64,000 bases of DNA, taken from positions 434,345 through 498,344 of the forward strand of contig NZ_BMJJ01000002.1 in NCBI RefSeq assembly GCF_014643375.1, given 5' to 3'. The notes below the pieces were generated by a model, which worked only from the letters and a program-made list of their open reading frames with translations, ran no database searches and was not told where the DNA came from. This DNA is from Aureimonas glaciei. GTDB lineage: Bacteria > Pseudomonadota > Alphaproteobacteria > Rhizobiales > Rhizobiaceae. Shown one piece after another: positions 1-8,362 of this stretch. The translations under genes and the position numbers were made by a program. The number at the start of each line of letters is the position of its first letter. The first letter of the stretch is position 1.

Positions 1-422
1 GCATAGGCGGTGAGGCCGGCGGCAAAGGTCTTGTCGTAGCCCTGGCGCTCCATCTCCGGCACCATGACCTTGGCCATGATCGCGACCTGCGCGGTCGCCG
101 AGCCGAGAATGGAGGAGATGAACATGTTGGCGACGAGGTTGACGTAGGCGAGGCCGCCCTTCAGCTGCCCGACGATCGCCATGGCCATGGCCACGATGCG
201 CCGGGTGATGCCGCCCCCGTTCATCACCTCGCCGATCATGATGAACAGCGGGATCGAGATCAGGCCGTAGCTGTCGACGCCGCCAAACATCTGCGGGACG
301 AAGGACTGGAACAGCAGCGGGTTGCCGGAGTCCCAGATGAAGGCGATGGAGGCGAGGCAAAGGCAGATGCTGATCGGCACGCCGACGAGCATCAGGATGA
401 AGAAGGCGCCGCCGGTGATCAT
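1..422 (-). CDS. TRAP transporter large permease (DctM-like), partial
   Basis: Inner-membrane 12-TM subunit that drives solute uptake with a sodium or proton gradient. The visible ~140 residues are the N-terminal part; the gene runs off the left edge. They show hydrophobic helices, the family-typical 'MIGEVMNGGGITRRIV' stretch and the 'GSATAQVAIMAKVMVPEM' stretch of the large TRAP subunit. The ATG overlaps the stop of the upstream small permease gene by one base (TGATG), so the two are translationally coupled. The binding protein (DctP) is not seen on the upstream side and may lie beyond the window. Confidence 0.9.
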   Translation of the reverse strand, partial: MITGGAFFILMLVGVPISICLCLASIAFIWDSGNPLLFQSFVPQMFGGVDSYGLISIPLFIMIGEVMNGGGITRRIVAMAMAIVGQLKGGLAYVNLVANMFISSILGSATAQVAIMAKVMVPEMERQGYDKTFAAGLTAY

Positions 423-1033
423 CAGTTCACCCCCTGGCCGGCATCGAGCGGGGGACGCTCGGGGCGGGCGACGAGGCCGAGATCTTCGGCGAGATTGGCG
501 GCGCCATGGAGGATGGTGGTGAGGGCGAAGAGCGGCACCACGCCCATCACGATCCAGGTCGGCCATTCCAGCGTCTGGGTGCGCTCGGTGTAGAGGAAAT
601 TGAAGCTCTCGCCGGCATAGGCCTGCGCGTCGAAGCCGGCCCGGGCGATGCCGATGGGGTCGAGCCAGATCCAGCACATGGCGGCGAGCGCCAGCGAAAA
701 GCCCAGCACGATCAGGGTCGCCCCGGCCTGGAACGCTTTGGCGAGGCCCGGCTTCAGATATTCCGTCAGGAGAGCGACGGAGAAATCCATGCGCAGGCGC
801 GTCATGCAGGAGGCGCCAATGAAGGTCAGCCAGACCATGGCGTAGACGGAAGCCTCGTCATTGCCATAGAGCGGCATGCGCGCATAGCGCGTGACGACGT
901 TGACGAGGATCAGCGCGAACAGCAGCGCCATCAGCAGGCCGAGCAGGATCTTCTCGATCTTCAGCACGCCTTCCGAAGCGCTTTGCAGGGCCCGCAGGGG
1001 CAGGGGTGCCTTGCGGGCGGGCCAGGTGTTCAT
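422..1033 (-). CDS. TRAP transporter small permease (DctQ-like)
   Basis: A 203-residue protein with four predicted membrane helices, the usual size and topology of the TRAP small subunit, which partners the large permease encoded immediately downstream. An ATG start at 1033 gives a basic N-terminus followed by the first helix (about residues 28-48). It is divergent from the GntR-family regulator gene at 1296; the two share a 262-base intergenic region with a palindrome that could be the operator. The substrate is unknown, but neighbours suggest a sugar acid or related carboxylate. Confidence 0.88.
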   Translation of the reverse strand: MNTWPARKAPLPLRALQSASEGVLKIEKILLGLLMALLFALILVNVVTRYARMPLYGNDEASVYAMVWLTFIGASCMTRLRMDFSVALLTEYLKPGLAKAFQAGATLIVLGFSLALAAMCWIWLDPIGIARAGFDAQAYAGESFNFLYTERTQTLEWPTWIVMGVVPLFALTTILHGAANLAEDLGLVARPERPPLDAGQGVN

Positions 1034-1158
1034 GAGTCGCTCCTTCGAACGCGGGGGCGGCCGCGTTTGAAAATGCGGCCTGGCGCGGGAGCCCGTTCGT
1101 CATGCCGGAAAACCGTGGTTTCCATGCACCGAGACACCTGCTGGGGCGACAATCGCAT

Positions 1159-1170
1159 ATTGGATCCAAT
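1159..1170. promoter_or_regulatory. Candidate GntR/FCD operator palindrome
   Basis: A perfect 12-base inverted repeat, ATTGGATCCAAT, extended by matching GCA/TGC arms one base further out on each side. It lies between the divergent TRAP operon and the GntR-family gene. FCD-type GntR regulators commonly bind short palindromes of the form TTGNNNNCAA, so this is a plausible auto-regulatory and TRAP operator. A perfect TATAAT lies at 1199-1204, on the regulator-gene strand, but I see no well-spaced -35 box. Confidence 0.45.
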
Positions 1171-1295
1171 TTGCAATGAGGTCCGAGTGTTTTGCTGCTA
1201 TAATTCGTGCCATCAAACGGAATGTATATTATCTACGCTGACTGCCCGCAGAATCGTGCCCGCTTGCACGTTCGATAGGCTTTGCAAGGATCTCG

Positions 1296-1973
1296 ATGCT
1301 CAGGTTGAAAACCACCGATATCGGGCGTGCCGCCTCGGCCGCCGATCTCATCGTCGAGTCCCTGCGGGAAGCCATCGTCCAGGGCGAGCTGCGCGATGGC
1401 GAGCTCTTGCGCCAGGATCAGATCGCCTCGCTCTTCAACGTCAGCCGCATTCCGGTGCGCGAGGCCCTGGCGCGATTGGAAGCGCTCGGTCTCGTCACCA
1501 ACCAGCGCTACAAGGGGGCCGTCGTCGCCTCGCTGTCCCTCGATGAGATCGCCGAGACCTTCGAGTTCAGGGCGCTGATCGAGCCCGAGGTGCTGCGTCT
1601 GGCAGCCGCCAGCATGAGCCGCGAGTCCCTCGACGAGGCGGCTCGGCACTGCCAGGCCTTTGCCGCAGAGACCAATCCGGAGCTTTGGGCGCAGCTCAAC
1701 CGCGCCTTCCACTACGCGCTCTATCGCGATGCGAACCGCCCCTATCACCTGCAGGTCGTTTCCAGCGCGCTCGACAAAGTGGGGCGCTATCTCAAGGCGC
1801 AGCTCGCTCTGACCGATGGCATGGACCAGGCGCGCCGGGAGCATCAGGCGATCCTCGACGCTTGTCTGGCGGGCGACGGCGACCGGGCCGCGGAGCTCAC
1901 CCGGGCCCATATCCTCGACGCCAGCCACTCCCTCGTCGCGTTTCTCCAGCGCGAGCGGGGCGAGCAGGCCTGA
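1296..1973 (+). CDS. GntR-family transcriptional regulator, FCD subfamily
   Basis: A 225-residue DNA-binding repressor or activator. Residues about 12-75 form the winged helix-turn-helix, with the recognition segment 'VSRIPVREALARLEALGLV' at 49-67, typical of GntR. Residues about 85-220 are the all-helical FCD ligand domain, which usually binds a carboxylate or sugar acid through a metal. It is divergent from dctQM and next to the catabolic genes at 2.1-8.4 kb, so it probably senses the transported substrate or an intermediate. An ATG at 1296 gives the normal family length. Confidence 0.9.
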   Translation: MLRLKTTDIGRAASAADLIVESLREAIVQGELRDGELLRQDQIASLFNVSRIPVREALARLEALGLVTNQRYKGAVVASLSLDEIAETFEFRALIEPEVLRLAAASMSRESLDEAARHCQAFAAETNPELWAQLNRAFHYALYRDANRPYHLQVVSSALDKVGRYLKAQLALTDGMDQARREHQAILDACLAGDGDRAAELTRAHILDASHSLVAFLQRERGEQA

Positions 1974-2092
1974 TTTCGGCGTCGCGGGGCTCAGACCATA
2001 CGGGCAGCCGGCGATAGAGGTGGCTCGTCCAATCTTCACAGCGGGATGAGTGGATTGTCTGCCTCAAGGCGGCCAGGCCGGGCGCCTTCGCG

Positions 2093-2869
2093 TCAGGCGG
2101 CCATCCAGCCGCCGTCGACGAAGAGATTATGCCCCGTCAGATAGGTCGCCTCGTCGCTGGCGAGAAACAAGGCGGCATTGGCGACGTCCTGCGGCGTCCC
2201 GAGGCGCGGCCAGGGCGTCCGCTGCTCGGAATAGTCGATCCACTTCGGCTCGATGGCCCGGCCGCTTTTGCCGGTCAGGATCTTGCCGGGCGCGATGCCG
2301 TTGCAGACGATGTAGTCCTTGGCATAGTCGGCGGCGATCTGCCGGGTCATATAGGCGATGCCGGCCTTGCTGACGCCGTAGGCGAAGTCTTCGGGCGCGC
2401 TGACATGGCCGTGCTGGGAGGAGATGTTGATCAGCCGCCCGCGTGCCTCGCCAACGACGGGCTGCGACACCATCTGGCGCAGAACGGCCCGGGCACAGAG
2501 ATAGGCGCCCTTGAGACTGACATCCATCACCCTGTCCCAGTCGGCTTCCTCGGTTTCCAGAAGCGCCTTGCCGGCACGCAGGACGGCGTTGTTGACGAGG
2601 ATATCGATCTTGCCGAACCGCGTGACGGTTGCGTCGACGAGCGCCGTGACGGCATCCGCCTTCGCGACGTCGGTCTTGACGAACAGCGCCGTCCCGCCCT
2701 CCCGCGCGATCACGTCGGCGACGGGTTCGCCGCCTTCGATGGCCTCCGTCGTGATGTCGGCGACGACCACCGCCGCGCCGTGCTGCGCAAAATGCCGGGC
2801 GATGCATCGTCCGATCCCCGAGGATCCGCCGGTGACGATCGCCACCTTGCCTGCCAGTCTCTGGGTCAT
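2093..2869 (-). CDS. SDR-family NAD(P)-dependent oxidoreductase
   Basis: Classical short-chain dehydrogenase of 258 residues. It has the cofactor motif TGGSSGIG (13-20), the NNA motif (about 93-95), the catalytic Ser at 150/151 and the YGVSK active site (Tyr164, Lys168). D39 at the end of beta-2 favours NAD over NADP. The C-terminus 'LTGHNLFVDGGWMAA' is standard. It lies downstream of another SDR and an aldolase-family gene and probably oxidises a sugar-derived alcohol in the same catabolic pathway. The substrate cannot be read from sequence. Confidence 0.88.
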   Translation of the reverse strand: MTQRLAGKVAIVTGGSSGIGRCIARHFAQHGAAVVVADITTEAIEGGEPVADVIAREGGTALFVKTDVAKADAVTALVDATVTRFGKIDILVNNAVLRAGKALLETEEADWDRVMDVSLKGAYLCARAVLRQMVSQPVVGEARGRLINISSQHGHVSAPEDFAYGVSKAGIAYMTRQIAADYAKDYIVCNGIAPGKILTGKSGRAIEPKWIDYSEQRTPWPRLGTPQDVANAALFLASDEATYLTGHNLFVDGGWMAA

Positions 2870-3016
2870 TCCTCGGTATCCTCTTCTGTCGCAGGGAAGC
2901 CTTGGCCACGCCGCGACCCGGCGCGGCCATGCCGGCCGGGGTATCGCGTCACCACGGCCGCGGCGGGAGGCCGCGGCATGGCCGGGTCCACCGGCCGGGG
3001 CTTAGCAAGGCGGGGT

Positions 3017-3805
3017 TCAGACGGCCTTGATGGCGCCGCCGTCGCAGCGCACGACGCTGCCGGTGACGTAGCTGGCCCGGCCGCTGACCAGGAAGGCGGC
3101 GACCGCCGCAAATTCCGCGACGTCGCCATAGCGGCCGGCGGGAATGCCGGCGCGAGCCGTCTGCCGGACGGTATCGATCGGCTTGTCCGTCCGCTTCGCA
3201 TTGGCGGCGTCCAGCTCGTCGACGCGGTCGGTATGGATGCGGCCGGGCAGGAGCATGTTCACCGTCACGCCGTCGCTGGCGACCTCGTTCGACAGCGACT
3301 TGCTCCAGCCGACGAGGGCCGAACGCAGCGTGTTCGACAGCGCGAGATTCGGGATCGGCTGAACCACGCCGGACGAGGCGATGGTGAGGACACGGCCCCA
3401 GCCGGCAGCCCGCATGCCCGGCAGGGCCAGCGTCGTCAGTTCGATGACCCGCGCGACCATGACGGAAAACTGCTGCTCCAGGAGGCTGGCCGACATGTCG
3501 GCGGCCCCGCCCGGCGGCGGACCGCCGGTGTTGTTGACGAGGATGTCGATGCCGCCGAGCTTTTCCTGGGCGGCCTCCCAGATGCGGTCGACGCAGGCGG
3601 GATCGGTCAGGTCGACCTCAATCCACGCTGCCCGTCCGCCGCCTCTGGCGTTGATGGCCTCGGCATTCGCCTTCAACCGGTCGGCGCTGCGGCCGGAGAG
3701 GAGGACATCGACGCCTTCGGCGGCCAGCGCTTCGGCGATGCCGAGGCCCAGTCCGCGCGACGAGGCGAGGACGACGGCGCGCTTGCCCTTGATCTCAAGA
3801 TCCAT
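3017..3805 (-). CDS. Atypical SDR-family protein lacking the Tyr-Lys catalytic pair
   Basis: A 262-residue Rossmann protein with the modified cofactor motif ASSRGLGLG (14-22) and NNTGGPP (91-97). Where classical SDRs have YxxxK, alignment by eye puts Ser157 and Arg161 ('ALSNTLRSALVGWSKSL'). This is a recognisable divergent SDR group, usually labelled 3-oxoacyl-ACP-reductase-like, whose chemistry is not well established. Its start lies 11 bases inside the 3' end of the upstream aldolase-family gene, so the two are probably co-translated. Confidence 0.82.
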   Translation of the reverse strand: MDLEIKGKRAVVLASSRGLGLGIAEALAAEGVDVLLSGRSADRLKANAEAINARGGGRAAWIEVDLTDPACVDRIWEAAQEKLGGIDILVNNTGGPPPGGAADMSASLLEQQFSVMVARVIELTTLALPGMRAAGWGRVLTIASSGVVQPIPNLALSNTLRSALVGWSKSLSNEVASDGVTVNMLLPGRIHTDRVDELDAANAKRTDKPIDTVRQTARAGIPAGRYGDVAEFAAVAAFLVSGRASYVTGSVVRCDGGAIKAV

Positions 3806-4742
3806 GGTTCAACTCCTTCACATTGATGTCGGTCCGGGCCATGAGGCGCAGGAGCTCGGCCTGGTCCAGGGGGCCGAGCTTCGGACCGGGCGCCCGCGTG
3901 CGGGGATCGGCGATGACGCCGCGGTGGTGCAAAATGGCCTTGCGCACCGCGAGGCCATAACCCGGCTGCTGCTCGTAGCGCAGGATCGGCAGATAGGCGT
4001 CGAAGATGTCCTCGGCGCGGTCGATCTCGCCGGCCGCGTGGCGGGCGACCACCTCGACCAGCATTTCCGGATAGGCAAAGCCCGTCATGGCGCCATCCGC
4101 CCCGCGGGCGAGTTCCTGCGGCAGATAGAGGCCGCCATTGCCGCAGAGGATGGAGAGCCGCGGCGTCTCGACGGTGCCCGATCCCGCGCGGACGGCGGAC
4201 AATTTGCCGAGACCGGGGCAGTCCTCATGCTTCAGCATGACGATCTCGGGGCATTCGCGGGTGAGGGCGAGGATGGTGGCGGCCGAGATCGGCACCCCGG
4301 TCACCTGCGGGAAATCCTGAAGGCAGACCGGCACGCCGGGCCCCAGCGCCTCGCAGACCTGGTGGAAATAGTGGCGGATGCGGTCCTCCACGGCGGGCCC
4401 GGGCGTCGGCGCCACCATCACGCCGGCCGCCCCGTTTTCCATGGCGAAGACCGCCAGGCGCCGCAGATTGTCAATGCCGGCGCCCGAGACCCCAACGATG
4501 ACGGGAACGCGCCCGTCGACTCGCCTGAGGACACGCGAAGCGAAGGCGCAGGCCTCCGCCTCCGTCAGCTTGTTCGCCTCTCCCATGATGCCGAGGATCG
4601 TGATCCCGTCGACGCCGTGTTCGAGATAGAAATCGACCAGACGGTCGGTGCTGGCATCGTCGACTTCGCCGGTGGCCGTGAACGGGGTCGCGGCGATGAT
4701 GTAGACGCCGCGCGTGTGACGGTGGATCGGTTGGGTAGGCAT
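3795..4742 (-). CDS. Dihydrodipicolinate synthase (DapA)-family aldolase/dehydratase
   Basis: A 315-residue (beta/alpha)8 protein of the class I pyruvate-lyase superfamily. The Schiff-base lysine is Lys171 in 'EIVMLKHEDCPG', and the substrate-binding loop reads GIMGEA (51-56). The canonical tyrosine of the YNxP motif is replaced by Gln142 ('LQDFPQVTG'), so lysine-biosynthetic DapA is unlikely; a 2-keto-3-deoxy-sugar-acid or related aldolase/dehydratase is more plausible. It sits in the same orientation as two SDRs, an NAD-epimerase and ABC permease genes, consistent with a sugar-acid degradation operon. Confidence 0.85.
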   Translation of the reverse strand: MPTQPIHRHTRGVYIIAATPFTATGEVDDASTDRLVDFYLEHGVDGITILGIMGEANKLTEAEACAFASRVLRRVDGRVPVIVGVSGAGIDNLRRLAVFAMENGAAGVMVAPTPGPAVEDRIRHYFHQVCEALGPGVPVCLQDFPQVTGVPISAATILALTRECPEIVMLKHEDCPGLGKLSAVRAGSGTVETPRLSILCGNGGLYLPQELARGADGAMTGFAYPEMLVEVVARHAAGEIDRAEDIFDAYLPILRYEQQPGYGLAVRKAILHHRGVIADPRTRAPGPKLGPLDQAELLRLMARTDINVKELNHGS

Positions 4743-4792
4743 CAGATTCCTCGATCAGAAGAGGGCTTCGGCGTTGGCGGGAGGGGAGCGGC

Positions 4793-5539
4793 TCAGCGGA
4801 TGATCCGCTCCAGGAAGACGCGGGCCCGGGGACTGCGCGGCGCGTCGAAGAACTCGTCGGGCGGGCGGCGCTCGACGATGGCGCCCTGGTCCATGAACAC
4901 CACCTCGTCGGCGACGCGGCGGGCAAAGCCCATCTCGTGAGTGACGCAGATCATCGTCATGCCGTCTTCGGCGAGGCCCGTGATGACGTCGAGAACTTCG
5001 CCGATCATCTCCGGGTCGAGCGCCGAAGTCGGCTCGTCGAACAGCATGGCTTTCGGGCGCATGCAGAGGGCGCGGGCGATCGCCACCCGCTGCTGCTGGC
5101 CGCCGGAGAGCTGGGAGGGCCGCTTGTCGGCGTGCTCGGCGATGTGGACCCGCTCCAGATAATGCATCGCCAGATCGCGCGCCTCGCCCCGCGGCATGCG
5201 GCCGATCTTGATCGGGGCGATGGTGAGGTTCTCGAGGATGGTGAGGTGGGGGAACAGGTTGAAGTGCTGAAACACCATTCCCACCTTGCGGCGCACCCGG
5301 TCGAGACCGCGCCCGCCCGGCGCCAGGCCTTCGCCGTCCACCAGGATCTCGCCCTTCTGGAATTTCTCCAGGCCGTTGATGCAGCGGATCAGCGTCGACT
5401 TCCCCGATCCCGACGGTCCGCAGATCACCACCTTGCGACCCTTGTGGACGGGCAGGTGGATGCTCTGCAGAGCCTGGAAATGGTCGTAGAATTTCGAGAC
5501 GCCCTTGACGTGAATGAGCGGATCTTCGGCTGGCGTCAT
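4793..5539 (-). CDS. Polar amino-acid-type ABC transporter ATP-binding protein
   Basis: A 248-residue ATPase. Walker A GPSGSGKST lies at 41-49, the LSGGQ signature at 144-148 and Walker B MLFDEP at 165-170, followed by the switch histidine in 'VTHEM'. It belongs to the HisP/GlnQ class. The ATG at 5539 overlaps the stop of the epimerase gene (ATGA), which fixes the start; the much longer open frame upstream of it is a shadow of other genes. It should work with the two permeases at 6511-7862. The operon's own binding protein is broken (see 7952-8496). Confidence 0.92.
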   Translation of the reverse strand: MTPAEDPLIHVKGVSKFYDHFQALQSIHLPVHKGRKVVICGPSGSGKSTLIRCINGLEKFQKGEILVDGEGLAPGGRGLDRVRRKVGMVFQHFNLFPHLTILENLTIAPIKIGRMPRGEARDLAMHYLERVHIAEHADKRPSQLSGGQQQRVAIARALCMRPKAMLFDEPTSALDPEMIGEVLDVITGLAEDGMTMICVTHEMGFARRVADEVVFMDQGAIVERRPPDEFFDAPRSPRARVFLERIIR

Positions 5540-6507
5540 GGGGTGACGATCTCTTGCTGCAGGCCGGCCGATCGCACCCAGGCCATGTGATCGGCAGCGG
5601 CCAGCGCGATGTCGCGTGTGCCGGCATAGCCGCAGGCGGCCGACAGGCGCCGGATGTCCATCGGCGGGCGGCCTGGCGGGATCCGCGCCGTCACATTGGG
5701 CGACTGCGCGTCGAGGACCGGCTCCGGCAGGCGGGCGGCCGCGGCCCATTCGGCCGGGGTGGATGAGCGGCCGGCCCCGAGGTTGAGGGTTTCGCCGCCA
5801 AGGTCGCCGCGCTCCAGAACAAGGACGATCGCCGCGGCCGCGTCGCGGCTGTACAGCCAGTCGGCCCGCATCGCATGCGGCAGCCGCGCGTCGCTGCCGA
5901 GCCGCAGGATCTGGGCGTGCGGGCTGAGATCGGGCCGCGCGGCGCCAGTATGTTCCCAAGGCCCGAAAAGCGGTCCGAGCCGGAGGATGGTGAGGCCCAG
6001 ATCGTGCACGACTGCCAGCCGCCGCGCGACGTCCTCGGCAGCCTGCTTGCTGATGCCATAGAGGCTGTCGGCCGAAAGCCGGCTGTCTTCGCGCAGCGTT
6101 TCCGCCCCGCCGGGGTCGCGCCCGATGGATCCGTACACGGCGATGGAGGACAGATGCACGATACGCCGAATTCCGGCCGTCGCGGCGGCCTGGAGCACGG
6201 CCGCCGTACCCCCGACATTGATGTCGACGATGCGCTGGGCCGCCGTGCGCTCCAGGGCGGCGTTGGCGGTGATCGCGGCGAGATGGACGATCGTCTCGGC
6301 GCCGAAATCCACGGCGTGCCGGACGAGCGCCGCGCTGTCGCACACATCCGTTGCGGCGAAGGCCACGCCGGACAAGGCGGCGTGGCGCGCGAAGGCGGCG
6401 GGCGGCGGCGAAAGGTCGAGCAGCAGGACCTCGTGCCCCCGTGCCGCTGCCGCTTCCGCCACGGCGAGTCCGAGGAACCCGCTGCCGCCGGTGATGGCAA
6501 TCTTCAT
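5536..6507 (-). CDS. NAD-dependent epimerase/dehydratase (extended SDR)
   Basis: A 323-residue extended SDR with GGSGFLG (7-13), catalytic Ser120/121 and YGISK (Tyr150, Lys154). It is inserted between transporter genes of one operon, so it likely acts on the imported sugar or sugar acid, for example as a uronate-type dehydrogenase or an epimerase, rather than in envelope synthesis. It is joined by ATGA overlap to the ATPase gene downstream and by 3 bases of spacing to the permease gene upstream. The specific reaction is not resolvable. Confidence 0.85.
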   Translation of the reverse strand: MKIAITGGSGFLGLAVAEAAAARGHEVLLLDLSPPPAAFARHAALSGVAFAATDVCDSAALVRHAVDFGAETIVHLAAITANAALERTAAQRIVDINVGGTAAVLQAAATAGIRRIVHLSSIAVYGSIGRDPGGAETLREDSRLSADSLYGISKQAAEDVARRLAVVHDLGLTILRLGPLFGPWEHTGAARPDLSPHAQILRLGSDARLPHAMRADWLYSRDAAAAIVLVLERGDLGGETLNLGAGRSSTPAEWAAAARLPEPVLDAQSPNVTARIPPGRPPMDIRRLSAACGYAGTRDIALAAADHMAWVRSAGLQQEIVTP

Positions 6508-6510
6508 GGC

Positions 6511-7185
6511 TCAGCCCCGTGCAATGATGGCGCGGCGCTCCAGCACTGAAACCCAGCGCGAGAACGGCCACAGGAGGACGAAGAAGATCACGGCGACGGC
6601 CGTCAGCGGCGTCGGATTGTAGGTGAGTTCCTGCGCCACGCGGGCCGAGCGGAGAAGTTCCGGCATCGCGACGATCGAGGCGATCGAGGTCATCTTGACG
6701 AGCTCGAGCGCATTGGAGGCGAGCGGCGCGGCCACCCGGCGCGCCGCCTGGGGCAGGATGATCCAGATCATCGAGCGGATCCGGCCGAAGCCCAGCGCAT
6801 AGGCCGCCTCGCTCTGCCCCTTGTCGATGGAGACGAGGCCGGCGCGAAAGATCTCGCCGAAATAGCCGGTGTTGTTGATCACCAGCGCCAGCACCACGGC
6901 GCCGAAGCCGCTGATGCGGATCTGCAGGGCCGGCAGGCTGTAATAGATGAGGACGAGCAAAACGAGCGCCGGGAAGGAGCGCAGGAGGTCGATCATCACG
7001 ACGATGGCGCGGCGCAGGCCGGGACCGCTCAGCGAATAGGCGATGCCGACCAGGAGGCCGCTGGCGGCCGCCAGCGGCAGGCACACCGCGACGATCTGCA
7101 GCGTCACCCCCAGCCCCTGCATGAGCAGCGGCCAGACCGTGACCAGCGAGTCCCAATTGGCGAAATTGGCGAGAAAGAGGTCCAT
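6511..7185 (-). CDS. ABC transporter permease, HisM/GlnP family (second subunit)
   Basis: An inner-membrane permease of 224 residues from the ATG at 7185. It carries the EAA-type loop of polar amino-acid permeases ('EAAYALGFGRIRSMIWIILPQ') in the second half, which contacts the ATPase. About five membrane helices are predicted. It is a close paralogue of the neighbouring permease at 7194-7862, as expected for heterodimeric HisQ/HisM-type pairs. The spacing of 8 bases between them supports co-translation. Confidence 0.9.
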   Translation of the reverse strand: MDLFLANFANWDSLVTVWPLLMQGLGVTLQIVAVCLPLAAASGLLVGIAYSLSGPGLRRAIVVMIDLLRSFPALVLLVLIYYSLPALQIRISGFGAVVLALVINNTGYFGEIFRAGLVSIDKGQSEAAYALGFGRIRSMIWIILPQAARRVAAPLASNALELVKMTSIASIVAMPELLRSARVAQELTYNPTPLTAVAVIFFVLLWPFSRWVSVLERRAIIARG

Positions 7186-7193
7186 CGCTCGCC

Positions 7194-7862
7194 TCAGTAG
7201 GGCTGCATGCGCCGCTCGAGCAGGCGGCTCAAGACGACGAGGGGAATGAAGAAGGCGAGGTAGAGGGCGGCGGCCAGCATCAGCGGCGAGGGATTGGCGG
7301 TGATCGACATGTAGCTCTGCGCCGCGCCCAGCGTGTCGTTCAGCGAGACGGCAATGCCGAGGGCCGAGCCCTTGGTCACGGCGATGACGCGGTTGGTGAC
7401 GAGCGGCGTCGCCAGGCGCAGGGCCTGCGGCAGGACGACGAGCCGCAGGGTGCGCCCCGGGCTGAGGCTGAGGGCGCGGGCCGCTTCCCACTGGCCCTTG
7501 GGCAAGGCCATGATCGCGGCGGAAAAGATCTCGGTGCAGAAGGCCGACAGCACCGCGCCGAGCGCCAGGGCCGTCGCCAGGAAGGGCGACAGGCGGATGC
7601 CGGCATAGGGCAGGGCGAAATACAGGAAGATCAGGATCACCAGCTGCGGCAGGGTGCGGAACAGCTCCACCCAGGCGGTGATGAGACCGTTGACATAGCG
7701 GTTGCCCACCAGCCTGAGGAGCGCCAGGCCGAGCCCGATCGCGACGCCGATGACGATCACCGTCAGCGCCACCTGGACCGTCGTCGCAAACCCCGCCAGC
7801 ACCGAGGGCAGCGCGCCGGCGATGATCTCCAGGTTGAAGTAGTTCTCGCGAAGCTCGTCCAT
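7194..7862 (-). CDS. ABC transporter permease, HisM/GlnP family (first subunit)
   Basis: A 222-residue integral-membrane subunit with the EAA-type segment 'GQWEAARALSLSPGRTLRLV' and about five hydrophobic helices. It starts at an ATG (7862) and lies just downstream of the damaged binding-protein gene. Together with the permease at 6511-7185 and the ATPase at 4793-5539 it would form the translocation complex of an importer that now lacks an intact cognate binding protein in this locus. Confidence 0.9.
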   Translation of the reverse strand: MDELRENYFNLEIIAGALPSVLAGFATTVQVALTVIVIGVAIGLGLALLRLVGNRYVNGLITAWVELFRTLPQLVILIFLYFALPYAGIRLSPFLATALALGAVLSAFCTEIFSAAIMALPKGQWEAARALSLSPGRTLRLVVLPQALRLATPLVTNRVIAVTKGSALGIAVSLNDTLGAAQSYMSITANPSPLMLAAALYLAFFIPLVVLSRLLERRMQPY

Positions 7863-7951
7863 TCGCCGTTCTCTTGCGTTGCGAGGGCCGGCCCGAGCCT
7901 CTCGGGACCGTCCGCAGGGCGACCGATGGCGGCCCTGCGGGAAGGCTGGTC

Positions 7952-8362
7952 CTAGTTGCAGGTCAGCGTGTGCGGGGTCGCGTCATGGCCCTTGAAGCCG
8001 GGAGCGCCGTAGCCGGGATAGGCGGTGACGAGCGGACTGTCGGCCGGAACCTCGCCGCCATACCATTTGGTGTAGAGGGCCGAGAGCGTGCCGTCGGTCT
8101 TCATGCACTCGATCGCGTTCTCGACCTTGTCGCGATAGTCCTTGCTGTCATAGCGAAAGGCATAGCCGAACATGCGCCCGTCATAGTCCTCGAAGGCGAG
8201 CGTGATGGCCGGATTCTTCCCGGCCGCATATGCGGCGGTCGGGATCTCGTTGATCGCCGCGAAGGCGCGCTGGGTGATGACGGCCTGGACCGAGTCGGGA
8301 AAAGTCTCGTAGCGCTGAACCTCGAAGCCGAACTTTTCGGCGTTCTCGGTCGCCCATTTGTG
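7952..8362 (-). pseudogene. C-terminal remnant of an ABC transporter substrate-binding protein
   Basis: About 136 codons encode the second lobe and C-terminus of a SBP_bac_3-type periplasmic protein: 'KFGFEVQRYETFPDSVQAV', then 'KDYRDKVENAIECMKTDGT' and 'YTKWYGG'. Intact family members are about 270-300 residues with a signal peptide; here the whole N-terminal lobe and signal sequence are gone. The fragment abuts, in a different frame, the start of an unrelated hydrolase gene near 8360. No plausible start for an exported protein exists, so it should be inactive. Confidence 0.85.

Noticed and set aside
2129-3826. Open frame of 565 codons on the plus strand
   Set aside because: Shadow of the two SDR genes on the minus strand; biased Gly/Arg/Asp composition and no family motif.
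4793-7156. One 787-residue protein spanning ABC ATPase, epimerase and permease regions
   Set aside because: Only the last 248 codons (from 5539) match a family; the rest is a read-through of other genes in a different frame.
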